DNA of 64,000 bases from DAOTWC01 sp048499435 (GCA_048499435.1 JASNZW010000008.1:62001-126000); one strand, 5' to 3'; counted from the stretch's first letter, positions 25,875 through 35,440 are shown. Translations and numbers: made by a program. The notes: a model not told the origin generated them from the sequence alone.

Positions 25875-27752
25875 TTACTTGTGCTCCTGCTGCATAATGC
25901 TGTCAATAATCCAGCTTGGCGTCATAGGCAGGCCATCGCCCAGGGCGAGCGACAGCACGTGGGTCGTGTCTTTGGGCAGTTCCATGTGGATAAGCTGGGC
26001 AAGCTGGCCATCGAAGTTGTTCTCGATCACGTAAATGCGCTCGTGACCGTAGATAAACTCCTTCTCCTCCTGGTTGAGCGGCAGCGCCCGCACGCGCAGG
26101 TAGTTGGTTTCTACGCCGGCATCGGCCAGACGGTCGCGCGCCTCCTGAATTGCCGCGTCGTTGGAGCCAAAGGAAACAATGCCGATCTTCTTGCCCGCCA
26201 CATAATCCACAACCGGGCGCGGAACCAGCGTGCTCGCGGTTTCAAATTTGCGCCGCAGGCGCGTCATATTCTGCACCCAGTCGCTGCTGCGCTCGCTGTA
26301 GCCGGCGCGGTCGTCGTGGCCCGTGCCGCGCGCAAAGTAAGCGGCGCGCGGGTGATCTGTGCCGGGCAGCGTGCGATAGCTCACGCCGTCGCCGTCGTAA
26401 TCGCGGAAGCGATACCACTCGCCCTTTTCCGCGAACATCTCCTCCAGCGTCTCTTTGTTCAGCGTTTTGCCGCGCTTCAGCGGCTCATTCGGGTAGGTGA
26501 ACGGCTCAGCCATCCAGTTATTCATGCCCAGGTCAAGGTCGCTGAGGACGAAAACCGGCGTCTGAAGCTGGTCGGCCAGGTCAAACGCGCGCCAGCCGAA
26601 CTCAAAACATTCCTCGACGCTGCCCGGCAGCAGCACAACGTGGCGGCTGTCGCCGTGCCCCAGGAAGTAGGTAAAGATCAGGTCCCCCTGGCTGGTGCGG
26701 GTCGGCAGGCCAGTGCTGGGTCCCATACGGGTCACGTCCCAGATCACAATCGGAACCTCGGCAAAATAGGCCAGCCCGGTAAACTCCGCCATCAGGCTGA
26801 TGCCAGGGCCGCTGGTGGCGGTCATGGCGCGCGCGCCAGCCCAACCGGCCCCAACGATCATGCCAACAGCCGCGATCTCGTCCTCCGCCTGCACCACCGC
26901 CACCGTGTTCTTGCCGGTTTCCGGGTCCTGGCGAATGTGCTGGAACTGAATAATGCTGTCAATCACACTGGTCGAGGGCGTAATCGGATACCAGGATACG
27001 ACTGACACGCCGCCAAAGAGCGCTCCCAGCGCGGCGGCTTCGTTGCCGGTGATGATAATCTTGCCCTGCGTGGCGTTCATCGGCTCAAAATAGAACGGGT
27101 CGCGCTTCTCCAGGTTGTCAGCGGCCCACTCGAACGCGGCCGCGGCTATCTGGTAGTTCATCGTCACCGGCTTCTCTTTGCCGTTGAAGTTGTCCATCAG
27201 CGCGCTGTGAATCAGCTCCAGGGGGATGCCGAACAACTGCGCCACAATGCCGACGTACACCATGTTGCCCACCTGCTCACGGCGCTCCGCCGGCAGGTCG
27301 AACGACTTTACGATGTCACGCACGGGGATTTCATAGTACGTGATGTCTGACCGGGTGCGGCCCCAGTTCCAGTCCTGCGGCAGGATGCACACACCGCCCG
27401 TCGGCAGGTTGTTAATGTCCTCGGCGGCGGTGAGTTCGTTCATGGCGACGGCGATCTCGGTGACCGCACGGCGCGCTGTGTAACCCTGCGCGCTCACACG
27501 GATGGTGTACCAGGTCGGCAGGCCCTTGATATTTGAGGGAAACTGATTCTTGCCGTTTACCGGGATGCCCATCTTGAACAGGGCGCGCACCAGCACATTG
27601 TTGGAGGTCTGGCTGCCAGAGCCGTTTTTGGTGGCAACGGTAAAGGAAAAGTCATTGACGATGCGGCCCTGGTCAAGGGCCTGCTGATTATCCTGAAGCT
27701 CCACAAGTCCCATACGTTGAACGTGCGCGCAGGCGCACAAGTCTCCTTTCAT
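25875..27752 (-). CDS. korA: 2-oxoacid:ferredoxin oxidoreductase, fused gamma-alpha subunit
   Basis: A 625-residue fusion. The gamma domain (about 25-205: FSFTVATKNGSGSQTSNNVL, then FPSNIKGLPTWYTIR) precedes the alpha domain (about 225-625: GNEAAALGALFGGVSVVSWY, YPITPSTSVID). The ITPST element contacts coenzyme A and substrate in this family. With KorB it forms the two-subunit enzyme common in aerobic KOR-users. The start is uncertain: ATG 27752 has no ribosome binding site before it, while AAAGGAGA lies just inside it; TTG 27740 or ATG 27713 are alternatives, the last matching the usual length of homologues. Confidence 0.92.
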   Translation of the reverse strand: MKGDLCACAHVQRMGLVELQDNQQALDQGRIVNDFSFTVATKNGSGSQTSNNVLVRALFKMGIPVNGKNQFPSNIKGLPTWYTIRVSAQGYTARRAVTEIAVAMNELTAAEDINNLPTGGVCILPQDWNWGRTRSDITYYEIPVRDIVKSFDLPAERREQVGNMVYVGIVAQLFGIPLELIHSALMDNFNGKEKPVTMNYQIAAAAFEWAADNLEKRDPFYFEPMNATQGKIIITGNEAAALGALFGGVSVVSWYPITPSTSVIDSIIQFQHIRQDPETGKNTVAVVQAEDEIAAVGMIVGAGWAGARAMTATSGPGISLMAEFTGLAYFAEVPIVIWDVTRMGPSTGLPTRTSQGDLIFTYFLGHGDSRHVVLLPGSVEECFEFGWRAFDLADQLQTPVFVLSDLDLGMNNWMAEPFTYPNEPLKRGKTLNKETLEEMFAEKGEWYRFRDYDGDGVSYRTLPGTDHPRAAYFARGTGHDDRAGYSERSSDWVQNMTRLRRKFETASTLVPRPVVDYVAGKKIGIVSFGSNDAAIQEARDRLADAGVETNYLRVRALPLNQEEKEFIYGHERIYVIENNFDGQLAQLIHMELPKDTTHVLSLALGDGLPMTPSWIIDSIMQQEHK

Positions 27753-27825
27753 TCACAGGGATTACGACAGATAGTGAAAAGGACATTTTATTTGCGTTCC
27801 GTCAATAAATCTCCTTTGACCTGCG

Positions 27826-28533
27826 CTATTCGCCGACAGGCGCAGCGGCGCTGCCGTTTTCTGACCCCGATGGGTAGCGCAGCAGGCGTGTGTGTTCAAC
27901 AAACGCCTCCCGCGCCGCGTCGTATTCCCGCGCACAGATGTGATCGAGAATGCGCTCGTGGTAATCCCATGCCAGCGTGAGGTAATTGTATTCAGCGTAG
28001 CGGTAGGGTTCAACCGCGTCGTAGGCGTCCCAATAGGCCTCCAGCAGGCCCTGCACAAACGGGTTTTCCAGGCGCTGAAACATCGTGAGGTGAAAAACGC
28101 GGTGTTCCTGGTTGGGAATCTGAATCCAGTGGTCGCTGAGTTTAGCCCGCGCCTGCTTAACACAGGCACGCATCAGTGCGGTGTCGTCGGGCGTGAGCAG
28201 CGCGCAGGCATCGTGCCAGTAAGCCAGCTCCAGGCGCTTGCGCAGTTCGCCGAAACGCTCGAAGTTCCTGAGGTCGCGCGCCAGCGCGTAAAACAGGCTC
28301 AGCCGCACCGCCGGGGCGAAGCTGTAGTCCTTGAGGCGCATACCCGTGCGCGACCGCACCTCCACCAGGCCCAGCGCGCGCGCCACTTCAAGCTGCTCGC
28401 GCACTTTGCTGGCGCTGGCCCGCAGCATATCCTCGCGCTGCAACTCGGTGATCGTCGGCAGGCGGTCGCCCGGTTCATAAGCGCTGTCCACCAGGAAGTT
28501 AAGCAGGTCAGAGTTGAGGTCTATCGGGGCCAT
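27826..28533 (-). CDS. GntR/FadR-family (FCD domain) transcriptional regulator
   Basis: A 235-residue regulator. The N-terminal winged helix is slightly divergent (YEPGDRLPTITELQ, then KVREQLEVARALGLVEVRSR), followed by an all-helical FCD-like ligand domain (about 75-220) with the ligand-facing His region HRVFHLTMFQRLENPF and WDYHERILDHICAREYDAAR. It lies 73 bp before korA in the same direction and directly behind a promoter with two palindromes, so it probably represses its own operon in response to a small acid. The ligand is not known. Confidence 0.88.
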   Translation of the reverse strand: MAPIDLNSDLLNFLVDSAYEPGDRLPTITELQREDMLRASASKVREQLEVARALGLVEVRSRTGMRLKDYSFAPAVRLSLFYALARDLRNFERFGELRKRLELAYWHDACALLTPDDTALMRACVKQARAKLSDHWIQIPNQEHRVFHLTMFQRLENPFVQGLLEAYWDAYDAVEPYRYAEYNYLTLAWDYHERILDHICAREYDAAREAFVEHTRLLRYPSGSENGSAAAPVGE

Positions 28534-28558
28534 CGCGCTGTATGCACCACGCGGAACG

Positions 28559-28579
28559 CTAATTCATCAGATGAATTAG
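28559..28579 (-). promoter_or_regulatory. Operator 1, 9-bp perfect inverted repeat
   Basis: CTAATTCAT-CAG-ATGAATTAG is an exact inverted repeat lying in the 5' leader of the gntR-type gene, just downstream of the predicted transcription start. Size and position suit a GntR dimer acting as a roadblock repressor. Confidence 0.75.
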
Positions 28580-28582
28580 ATT

Positions 28583-28595
28583 AATCATATTGATT
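28583..28595 (-). promoter_or_regulatory. Operator 2, AATCA-TAT-TGATT
   Basis: A second palindrome of 5-bp arms and 3-bp spacer covers the predicted +1 of the same promoter (about 28594). It may be a half-strength site or part of a composite operator with the repeat at 28559-28579. Confidence 0.5.
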
Positions 28596-28601
28596 GCGCG
28601 C

Positions 28602-28630
28602 AGTATAGCACAATCGCCGGCGCGTGTCCA
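28602..28630 (-). promoter_or_regulatory. Promoter of the gntR-korA-korB unit
   Basis: On the minus strand TGGACA (28630-28625), 17 bases, TATACT (28607-28602); each box matches consensus at five of six positions. Confidence 0.82.
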
Positions 28631-28647
28631 GCAGGCCCGGCCAATTC

Positions 28648-29277
28648 TTAATGCGTTTCAAACTGAAGCCGCTGTGATAGCTCGCGAGTTATTGTGGCGA
28701 AATCGCCGGCATTGTGGCAAAAATCCAGCCTGTCCATCGGGACGTACAGCACCGGGCAGCGCGTCCACGAATCAATCCAGCGGTCGTAGAGTTCATTGAG
28801 CTGGGCGACATAATCCGGGTCTATGTCGCGCTCAAAAGCCCGCCCGCGCTGCCGGATGTGGTCCACCAGCGTGCCGACGCTGGCCTGCAGGTAGATGATC
28901 AGGTCTGGCGGCGGCAGAAATGAGCTGACCGCCTGGTACAGGCGGCGGTAAGCGTCATAGTCGCGCTCGCTCATGTGGCCCTGGTTGTAAAGGTTGCAGG
29001 CGAAAATCTCTGCATCCTCATAAACGGTGCGGTCCTGCACCGCGCTGGTGGGGTGGTCAAGAAGCTGGCGGTGGTGTTCCAGGCGCTTGCCTAGAAAGAA
29101 CACCTGCGAGTGGAAGCTCCAGCGGCGCATATCGGTGTAAAAATCGGCCAGATAGGGGTTTTCGGTATTGGCTTCGTAGAATGGCTGCCAGCCCAGCGCC
29201 TCGGCCAGCATGCCCGTCAGCGTGCTTTTGCCCGCGCCGATATTGCCCGCGATCGCCACAAACTGTTTCCGCTGCAT
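28648..29277 (-). CDS. Deoxynucleoside kinase
   Basis: A 209-residue kinase that phosphorylates deoxynucleosides in the salvage pathway. The P-loop GNIGAGKST is at residues 11-19. FYEANTENPYLADFYTDMRR provides the substrate-binding Glu; QDRTVYEDAEIFACNL carries the ERS/DRT-like motif; LIIYLQASVGTLVDHIRQRG supplies the lid arginines. It resembles the bacterial dGK/dAK group. I use ATG 29277 because the longer frame to 29463 lacks homology and crosses the opposing rnhA promoter. Confidence 0.9.
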   Translation of the reverse strand: MQRKQFVAIAGNIGAGKSTLTGMLAEALGWQPFYEANTENPYLADFYTDMRRWSFHSQVFFLGKRLEHHRQLLDHPTSAVQDRTVYEDAEIFACNLYNQGHMSERDYDAYRRLYQAVSSFLPPPDLIIYLQASVGTLVDHIRQRGRAFERDIDPDYVAQLNELYDRWIDSWTRCPVLYVPMDRLDFCHNAGDFATITRELSQRLQFETH

Positions 29278-29337
29278 AACGGTTGAGCTTCCTGTCGCAT
29301 AACGAGCCAGGGCGCAGCAGGCGCGGCGCCTGGAAGC

Positions 29338-29366
29338 ATTATCGGGACAGCGCGCGCGCCTCGCAA
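29338..29366 (-). promoter_or_regulatory. Promoter for the deoxynucleoside kinase gene
   Basis: On the minus strand TTGCGA (29366-29361), 17 bases, GATAAT (29343-29338). It diverges from the rnhA promoter. Confidence 0.5.
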
Positions 29367-29371
29367 GGGGG

Positions 29372-29400
29372 ACTTTTGCGCTGGCGCTGTGTGTTATACT
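29372..29400 (+). promoter_or_regulatory. Extended -10 promoter for rnhA
   Basis: TGT-TATACT (29392-29400) is an extended -10; the -35 at 29372-29377 (ACTTTT) is poor. The predicted start near 29407 precedes a 15-codon leader ORF. Confidence 0.45.
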
Positions 29401-29433
29401 CAGGCGCGTCCTTTTCATCAGCGAGAGTCCACA

Positions 29434-29481
29434 ATGGCCGTCACTACCCACCCTGCGCCGCATCCTGGTCAGCAGCCATGA
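29434..29481 (+). CDS. Possible 15-aa leader peptide coupled to rnhA
   Basis: ATG at 29434, preceded by GAGAG, opens a 15-codon ORF (MAVTTHPAPHPGQQP) whose TGA stop overlaps the rnhA ATG as ATGA. This arrangement would allow translational coupling. It is rich in Pro and His. No homology is claimed, and a chance ORF is possible at this length. Confidence 0.35.
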   Translation: MAVTTHPAPHPGQQP

Positions 29482-29954
29482 CTTCTGTCAAACCGCGCGT
29501 TATCATTTATACCGATGGCGGCGCCAAACCCAACCCCGGCGGGCCGGGCGGCTGGGCGGCCCTGCTGCTGGCCGGCGAACATCGGAAAGAGCTGAGCGGC
29601 GGCGAAGCGGCCACAACAAATAACCGCATGGAGCTAACCGCCGCGATCATGGCGCTGGAGGCGCTGAACCAGCCCTGTGCGATTACGCTGTACACCGACA
29701 GCGAGTATCTTAAAAAAGGCATCAGCGAGTGGATGGCCGGCTGGGTCCGCAAAGGCTGGAAAACGACCAACGGCCAGCCAGTCAAAAACCGTGAGCTGTG
29801 GGAGCGCCTGCACGCCGCCGCCGCGCGCCACGATATTGACTGGCGCTGGGTGCGCGGCCACGCCGGCAGCCCGGAAAACGAGCGCGTTGACCAACTGGCA
29901 ACCGCAGCGCGTGAGAACATCGCGAACAATCATCGGCAAGGGGGCCGCAGCTAG
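29478..29954 (+). CDS. rnhA: Ribonuclease HI
   Basis: A 158-residue RNase H1 that cuts the RNA strand of RNA-DNA hybrids. All catalytic residues are visible: Asp13 (YTDGG), Glu52 (NRMELTAA), Asp74 (LYTDSEY), His128 (VRGHAGSPENE) and Asp138 (ERVDQLA). The handle region (WMAGWVRKGWKTTNGQPVKN) is complete, as in E. coli. The start is ATG 29478, overlapping the stop of a tiny upstream ORF. Confidence 0.95.
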   Translation: MTSVKPRVIIYTDGGAKPNPGGPGGWAALLLAGEHRKELSGGEAATTNNRMELTAAIMALEALNQPCAITLYTDSEYLKKGISEWMAGWVRKGWKTTNGQPVKNRELWERLHAAAARHDIDWRWVRGHAGSPENERVDQLATAARENIANNHRQGGRS

Positions 29955-29980
29955 CGGCCCCGGCACACGCAGACGGAGTC

Positions 29981-31153
29981 ATGCCGCCCATGCCAACACC
30001 CGCCCGGCGCGTCGCGCCCTTTGGAACCACCGTTTTCACCGAGATCAACGCGCTGGCGCGCCAGCACAACGCCGTCAACCTGGGCCAGGGCATGCCTGAC
30101 TTTGACGGCCCGCCCGCGATTATCGAGGCGGCTGTGGCCGCGCTGCGCTCAGGGGCCAACCAGTACCCGCCAGGGCCGGGTATCGAGACGCTGCGCCAGG
30201 GCATCGCTGACCATGCGCTGCGCTTCTACGGCTTGAAGATAGACCCGGTGGGCGGCGTGCTGGTGACGCCGGGGGCGACTGAGGCGGTGTTCTGCGCCAT
30301 CATGGGCCTGGTTGACCCCGGCGACGAAGTCATCGTCATTGAGCCGTTTTTCGACAGCTACGCGCCCGGCGTGCTGATGGCCGGCGCGGTCCCAGTGTAT
30401 GTGCCGCTGCGCGCGCCCGGCTGGACGCTTGACCCTGACGAGCTGCGCGCCGCCTTCACGCCGCGCACGCGCGCTATCATCGTTAACACGCCGCACAACC
30501 CCACCGGGCGCGTTTTCACCCGCGCTGAGCTGGCGCTGATCGCGGGCCTGTGCCGCGAGTTCGACACGACTGTGATCGCCGACGAAGTCTACGAGCATCT
30601 CGTCTACGGCGACGCCCGGCACATCCCCATCGCCACGCTGCCAGAGATGTTCGCGCGCACAGTGACGATCGGCAGCGCGGGCAAAACCTTCGGCGTGACC
30701 GGCTGGAAAATCGGCTGGGTGTATGGGCCGCCAGAGCTGGTCGCCGGCGTGTGGCGCGCGCACCAGTTCGTGGCGTTCGCCACCAATCACCCGGCGCAGC
30801 AGGCTGTCGCCTACGCTCTCGCGCAGGACCAGACCTACTACGAAGACTATCAGGAACAGTATCTGTGCAAGCGAACGCTGCTGCTGGACGGCCTGACGGC
30901 TGCCGGCCTCAAAGTCGCGCCGCCGCAGGGCACTTACTTCGTCATGGCGGACTTTTCCAGCGTGTTTGATGGCGATGCCGAGGCGTTCACGCGCCACCTC
31001 ATCACCGAGGTCGGCGTGGCCTGCATTCCGCCCACGTCGTTTTACAGCGCGGAGCACCGCCACCTGGGCCAGAAGCATGTGCGGTTCGCCTTCTGCAAAC
31101 ACGATGACACGCTGCGCCGCGCGGCAGAGCGCCTGGCGCGGCTTCAGGCGTAG
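29981..31153 (+). CDS. Class I/II pyridoxal-phosphate aminotransferase (KAT/MtnE-like)
   Basis: A 390-residue fold-type I aminotransferase. It has LGQGMPDFDGP near the N-terminus, NTPHNPTGRVF, VIADEVYEHLVYG, the PLP lysine in SAGKTFGVTGWKIGW, and the substrate-carboxylate Arg in KHVRFAFCKHDDTLRRA. The group includes kynurenine-oxoglutarate and methionine/glutamine transaminases such as YbdL. The exact amino acid is undetermined. ATG 29981 lies only two bases after GGAG; ATG 29990 is an alternative start. Confidence 0.9.
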   Translation: MPPMPTPARRVAPFGTTVFTEINALARQHNAVNLGQGMPDFDGPPAIIEAAVAALRSGANQYPPGPGIETLRQGIADHALRFYGLKIDPVGGVLVTPGATEAVFCAIMGLVDPGDEVIVIEPFFDSYAPGVLMAGAVPVYVPLRAPGWTLDPDELRAAFTPRTRAIIVNTPHNPTGRVFTRAELALIAGLCREFDTTVIADEVYEHLVYGDARHIPIATLPEMFARTVTIGSAGKTFGVTGWKIGWVYGPPELVAGVWRAHQFVAFATNHPAQQAVAYALAQDQTYYEDYQEQYLCKRTLLLDGLTAAGLKVAPPQGTYFVMADFSSVFDGDAEAFTRHLITEVGVACIPPTSFYSAEHRHLGQKHVRFAFCKHDDTLRRAAERLARLQA

Positions 31154-31170
31154 GCGCGGAGTCTGCTGCG

Positions 31171-31446
31171 ATGGCCGGACGCACACGAGAGAACTTGCTG
31201 CAAACTTATAAAGCGCTGGACGACACGGCGCTCCTCAGCAGCATCGTCCACGATCTGCGCGGGCCGCTGACCGGCATCATTTCAGCGGCCCGCCTGATCG
31301 ACACGCTGCTGTCTGAGGATGAGCGCGTTAACCTGGACCAGATCGCCGAGATAAACAGCCTGGTTCACGACGCGGCGCAAACGCTGCGCACCGTTCTGGA
31401 CGCCGTGGCCGACTACGATCGCGAACGGCGCGCCGGCGTGGAATAA
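31171..31446 (+). CDS. Stand-alone histidine-kinase dimerisation-like protein
   Basis: A 91-residue protein whose SIVHDLRGPLTGIISAARLI (about 24-43) is an H-box like that of HisKA domains, with the phospho-acceptor His and the following Asp/Leu-Arg-Pro-Leu. A second predicted helix follows (VNLDQIAEINSLVHDAAQTL), then a charged tail. There is no sensor, no ATP-binding HATPase domain and no room for one. It may be a phosphotransfer or histidine-kinase-inhibiting hairpin, or a decayed kinase. It is 17 bp after the aminotransferase with GCGGAG before the ATG. Confidence 0.7.
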   Translation: MAGRTRENLLQTYKALDDTALLSSIVHDLRGPLTGIISAARLIDTLLSEDERVNLDQIAEINSLVHDAAQTLRTVLDAVADYDRERRAGVE

Positions 31447-31460
31447 GGGGGGAATATCGC

Positions 31461-31487
31461 AGCCGCCCGGCTTTGTGCCGGGCGGCT
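31461..31487. terminator. Hairpin between convergent genes
   Basis: A perfect 11-bp stem, AGCCGCCCGGC with GCCGGGCGGCT, around TTTGT lies between the small HisKA-like gene and acnA. No U-run follows on either strand, so it may be a weak bidirectional terminator. Confidence 0.6.
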
Positions 31488-31510
31488 GTGCTTGCGCGCG
31501 GCGGAGCCGC

Positions 31511-34228
<2,718 letters not shown>

Positions 34229-34452
34229 GGCTGTTCATACCCCTTTTGTGCAGGCTGCCGTTAACCGATGCCAGATCGCCGCGGCCCTGCTGCATGCCTT
34301 TGCTGGATTGTACCCAATAAGTCAAGGTATTAACCAGTGGCGGGCCAGCGCCGCAGCGCGGCCTTCGCCATCCAAACCGGCAGCCCCCCGGAAATTAGGT
34401 GGTGACGCGCGCGGGAAAACTGTGCTATGCTGAACCAGTCAGGTGGGCACTC
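34229..34452. other. Gene-free stretch upstream of acnA
   Basis: Between the acnA start and the repeats at 34453 I see no supported gene. A TACAAT on the minus strand (34312-34307) could be an acnA -10, but its -35 (GGTTAA) is poor. Minus-strand ORFs here run through the strong plus-strand promoter and look non-coding. Confidence 0.5.
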
Positions 34453-34488
34453 TGAACCTTCATGAACCTTCAGGAACTTCGGAACACC
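34453..34488 (+). repeat. Phased GAAC direct repeats upstream of a strong promoter
   Basis: TGAACCTTCA (34453-34462) is repeated exactly at 34463-34472, then degenerates as GGAACTTCGG (34473) and GGAACACC (34481). GAAC recurs at 34454, 34464, 34474 and 34482, so the first three repeats keep a 10-bp helical phase. The last ends just before the -35 box at 34492, the usual place for an activator of the OmpR/PhoB type. Confidence 0.7.
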
Positions 34489-34491
34489 CTC

Positions 34492-34521
34492 TTGACACAT
34501 AACCGGAAAATGTGCTACAGT
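34492..34521 (+). promoter_or_regulatory. Near-consensus promoter of the small-protein operon
   Basis: Perfect TTGACA (34492-34497), 18 bases, extended -10 TGC-TACAGT (34513-34521). It is one of the best promoters in the window. Confidence 0.88.
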
Positions 34522-34590
34522 GTTCAGGCATACGCGGCGTGATGCAGCGCCCACGCCCTGCCCCACCCTCACGAAAGGAGATGCGTGCCA

Positions 34591-34695
34591 ATGTCCATGA
34601 TGCACAGCGAAATGCGCGATATGCAGCACAACTGCGGCGGTTTCGGCGGCATTACGGCCGTCTGCGCCGGTTGGCTCGCGTCTGCCCCCCTCTAA
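34591..34695 (+). CDS. 34-aa Cys/Gly-containing small protein
   Basis: ATG 34591 (or GTG 34585) lies behind a strong ribosome binding site, AAAGGAG (34574-34580), about 60 bases after the predicted transcription start. The 34-codon ORF is Met/His-rich at the N-terminus (MSMMHSEMRDMQHN), then CGGFGGITAVC and a hydrophobic end (AGWLASAPL). By my count 27 of 33 sense codons end in G or C, as in real genes here, while the overlapping frame from ATG 34581 has a much weaker bias and no spacing to the ribosome binding site. No family recognised. Confidence 0.55.
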   Translation: MSMMHSEMRDMQHNCGGFGGITAVCAGWLASAPL

Positions 34696-34710
34696 CGCCT
34701 TCCTGACAAC

Positions 34711-34932
34711 TTGTCCCGAAGCAGAGGCCGCAGACACGCCGACCTCGCGGTTCGCCTGCGCCGCGCCGGGCCAATACGCCGGCAGCGGCCGCCGCGCCCT
34801 ATCCAGGCGGCCAGGTCGGATTTCCGCCAGGTGAACGATGACAGCGGCTCCGCACTATGCGATGATGAGATTGTTCGGCAAAGCGTCTTGCCAGCGCTTC
34901 GGACCTTGAACAACACAGTGAAACGGGAGTAA
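34711..34932 (+). CDS. Possible Arg-rich small ORF, doubtful
   Basis: A 73-codon frame from TTG 34711 lies in the same frame as the 34-aa ORF, after its TAA stop. It is Arg-rich (SRSRGRRHADLAVRLRRAGP) and shows G/C-ending codons in its first half. No ribosome binding site precedes the TTG. A 23-codon ORF in another frame (34838-34909, behind CAGGTG) competes for the same stretch. It may be untranslated leader between two real ORFs, or the remains of a longer gene. Confidence 0.25.
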   Translation: MSRSRGRRHADLAVRLRRAGPIRRQRPPRPIQAARSDFRQVNDDSGSALCDDEIVRQSVLPALRTLNNTVKRE

Positions 34933-34937
34933 ACAGT

Positions 34938-35162
34938 ATGGATTGGCAGATGGTGCTTATCAGTCAGCAGCGCCAGCGCGACCTCCTGCGCCAGGCCGAA
35001 CGAGAGCGCATGGCACGCGCGATGGCACAGAGCAGCAAACAGCCATCGTTGGTTTTAAACGCGCTGCGGCGCAGCCTGCTCTCAGCAGCAGAGCGCCTGC
35101 AGCCCCGCCCGCAACCTAACAGCAACACACGGCATGTCTACACATCCGTGAAGCAGAGCTGA
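34938..35162 (+). CDS. Small basic protein of unknown function
   Basis: A 74-residue protein, preceded by CGGGAG ten bases before the ATG. The N-terminal half is a charged amphipathic helix (LISQQRQRDLLRQAERERMA), followed by ALRRSLLSAAERLQPRPQ and a polar tail. It is cytoplasmic, without Cys or a signal peptide. Composition and order of segments resemble the next gene (35174), suggesting a pair of related small proteins. The type, a short Arg/Gln helix then a basic tail, recalls small hypothetical proteins I associate with Actinobacteria and Chloroflexota, but I cannot name a family. Confidence 0.65.
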   Translation: MDWQMVLISQQRQRDLLRQAERERMARAMAQSSKQPSLVLNALRRSLLSAAERLQPRPQPNSNTRHVYTSVKQS

Positions 35163-35173
35163 GGAAGAACAAC

Positions 35174-35386
35174 ATGAACGAGCAGTTCACAACGACGAAC
35201 TTCGAGCTGCACAACCAGCACCTGAACGACCTGCGCCGCCGCGCCCGCCAGCAGGCCCGCCGGCCCGCGCCGCGCGCCACACTGTGGACCGCGCTGAGCG
35301 CGCGGCTGCGGCTGGTATTCCGCCCGGCACAGCCCGCTCATCGCAAGTCAGAAACTATCGGACAGCTCGCGCGCAGCCACAGCTAA
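35174..35386 (+). CDS. Small basic protein of unknown function
   Basis: A 70-residue protein with GAGGAAG eight bases before the ATG. It begins MNEQFTTTNFELHNQHLNDL, continues as an Arg-rich helix (RRRARQQARRPAPR), then TLWTALSARLRLVFRP, which is amphipathic and could touch a membrane or nucleic acid. It follows the 74-aa ORF by 11 bp and is closed by a strong terminator, so both belong to the transcript starting near 34528. No known domain. Confidence 0.65.
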   Translation: MNEQFTTTNFELHNQHLNDLRRRARQQARRPAPRATLWTALSARLRLVFRPAQPAHRKSETIGQLARSHS

Positions 35387-35408
35387 AACTGGCCGCGCAG
35401 CGCCAACA

Positions 35409-35440
35409 AACGGACCCCGCCCTGGGGTCCGTTGTGTTTT
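35409..35440 (+). terminator. Terminator of the small-protein operon
   Basis: A perfect 10-bp stem AACGGACCCC/GGGGTCCGTT with loop GCCCT is followed by GTGTTTT. The T-run also holds the stop codon of the converging brkB-type gene. Confidence 0.88.

Noticed and set aside
34581..34706. Alternative Arg-rich ORF starting at ATG 34581
   Set aside because: The ATG touches AAAGGAG with no spacing, and its third-position G/C bias is much weaker than that of the frame from 34591.
34330..34737. 135-codon ORF on the minus strand
   Set aside because: Runs across the strong plus-strand promoter and repeats at 34453-34521, lacks a ribosome binding site and conflicts with the better-supported 34-aa ORF.
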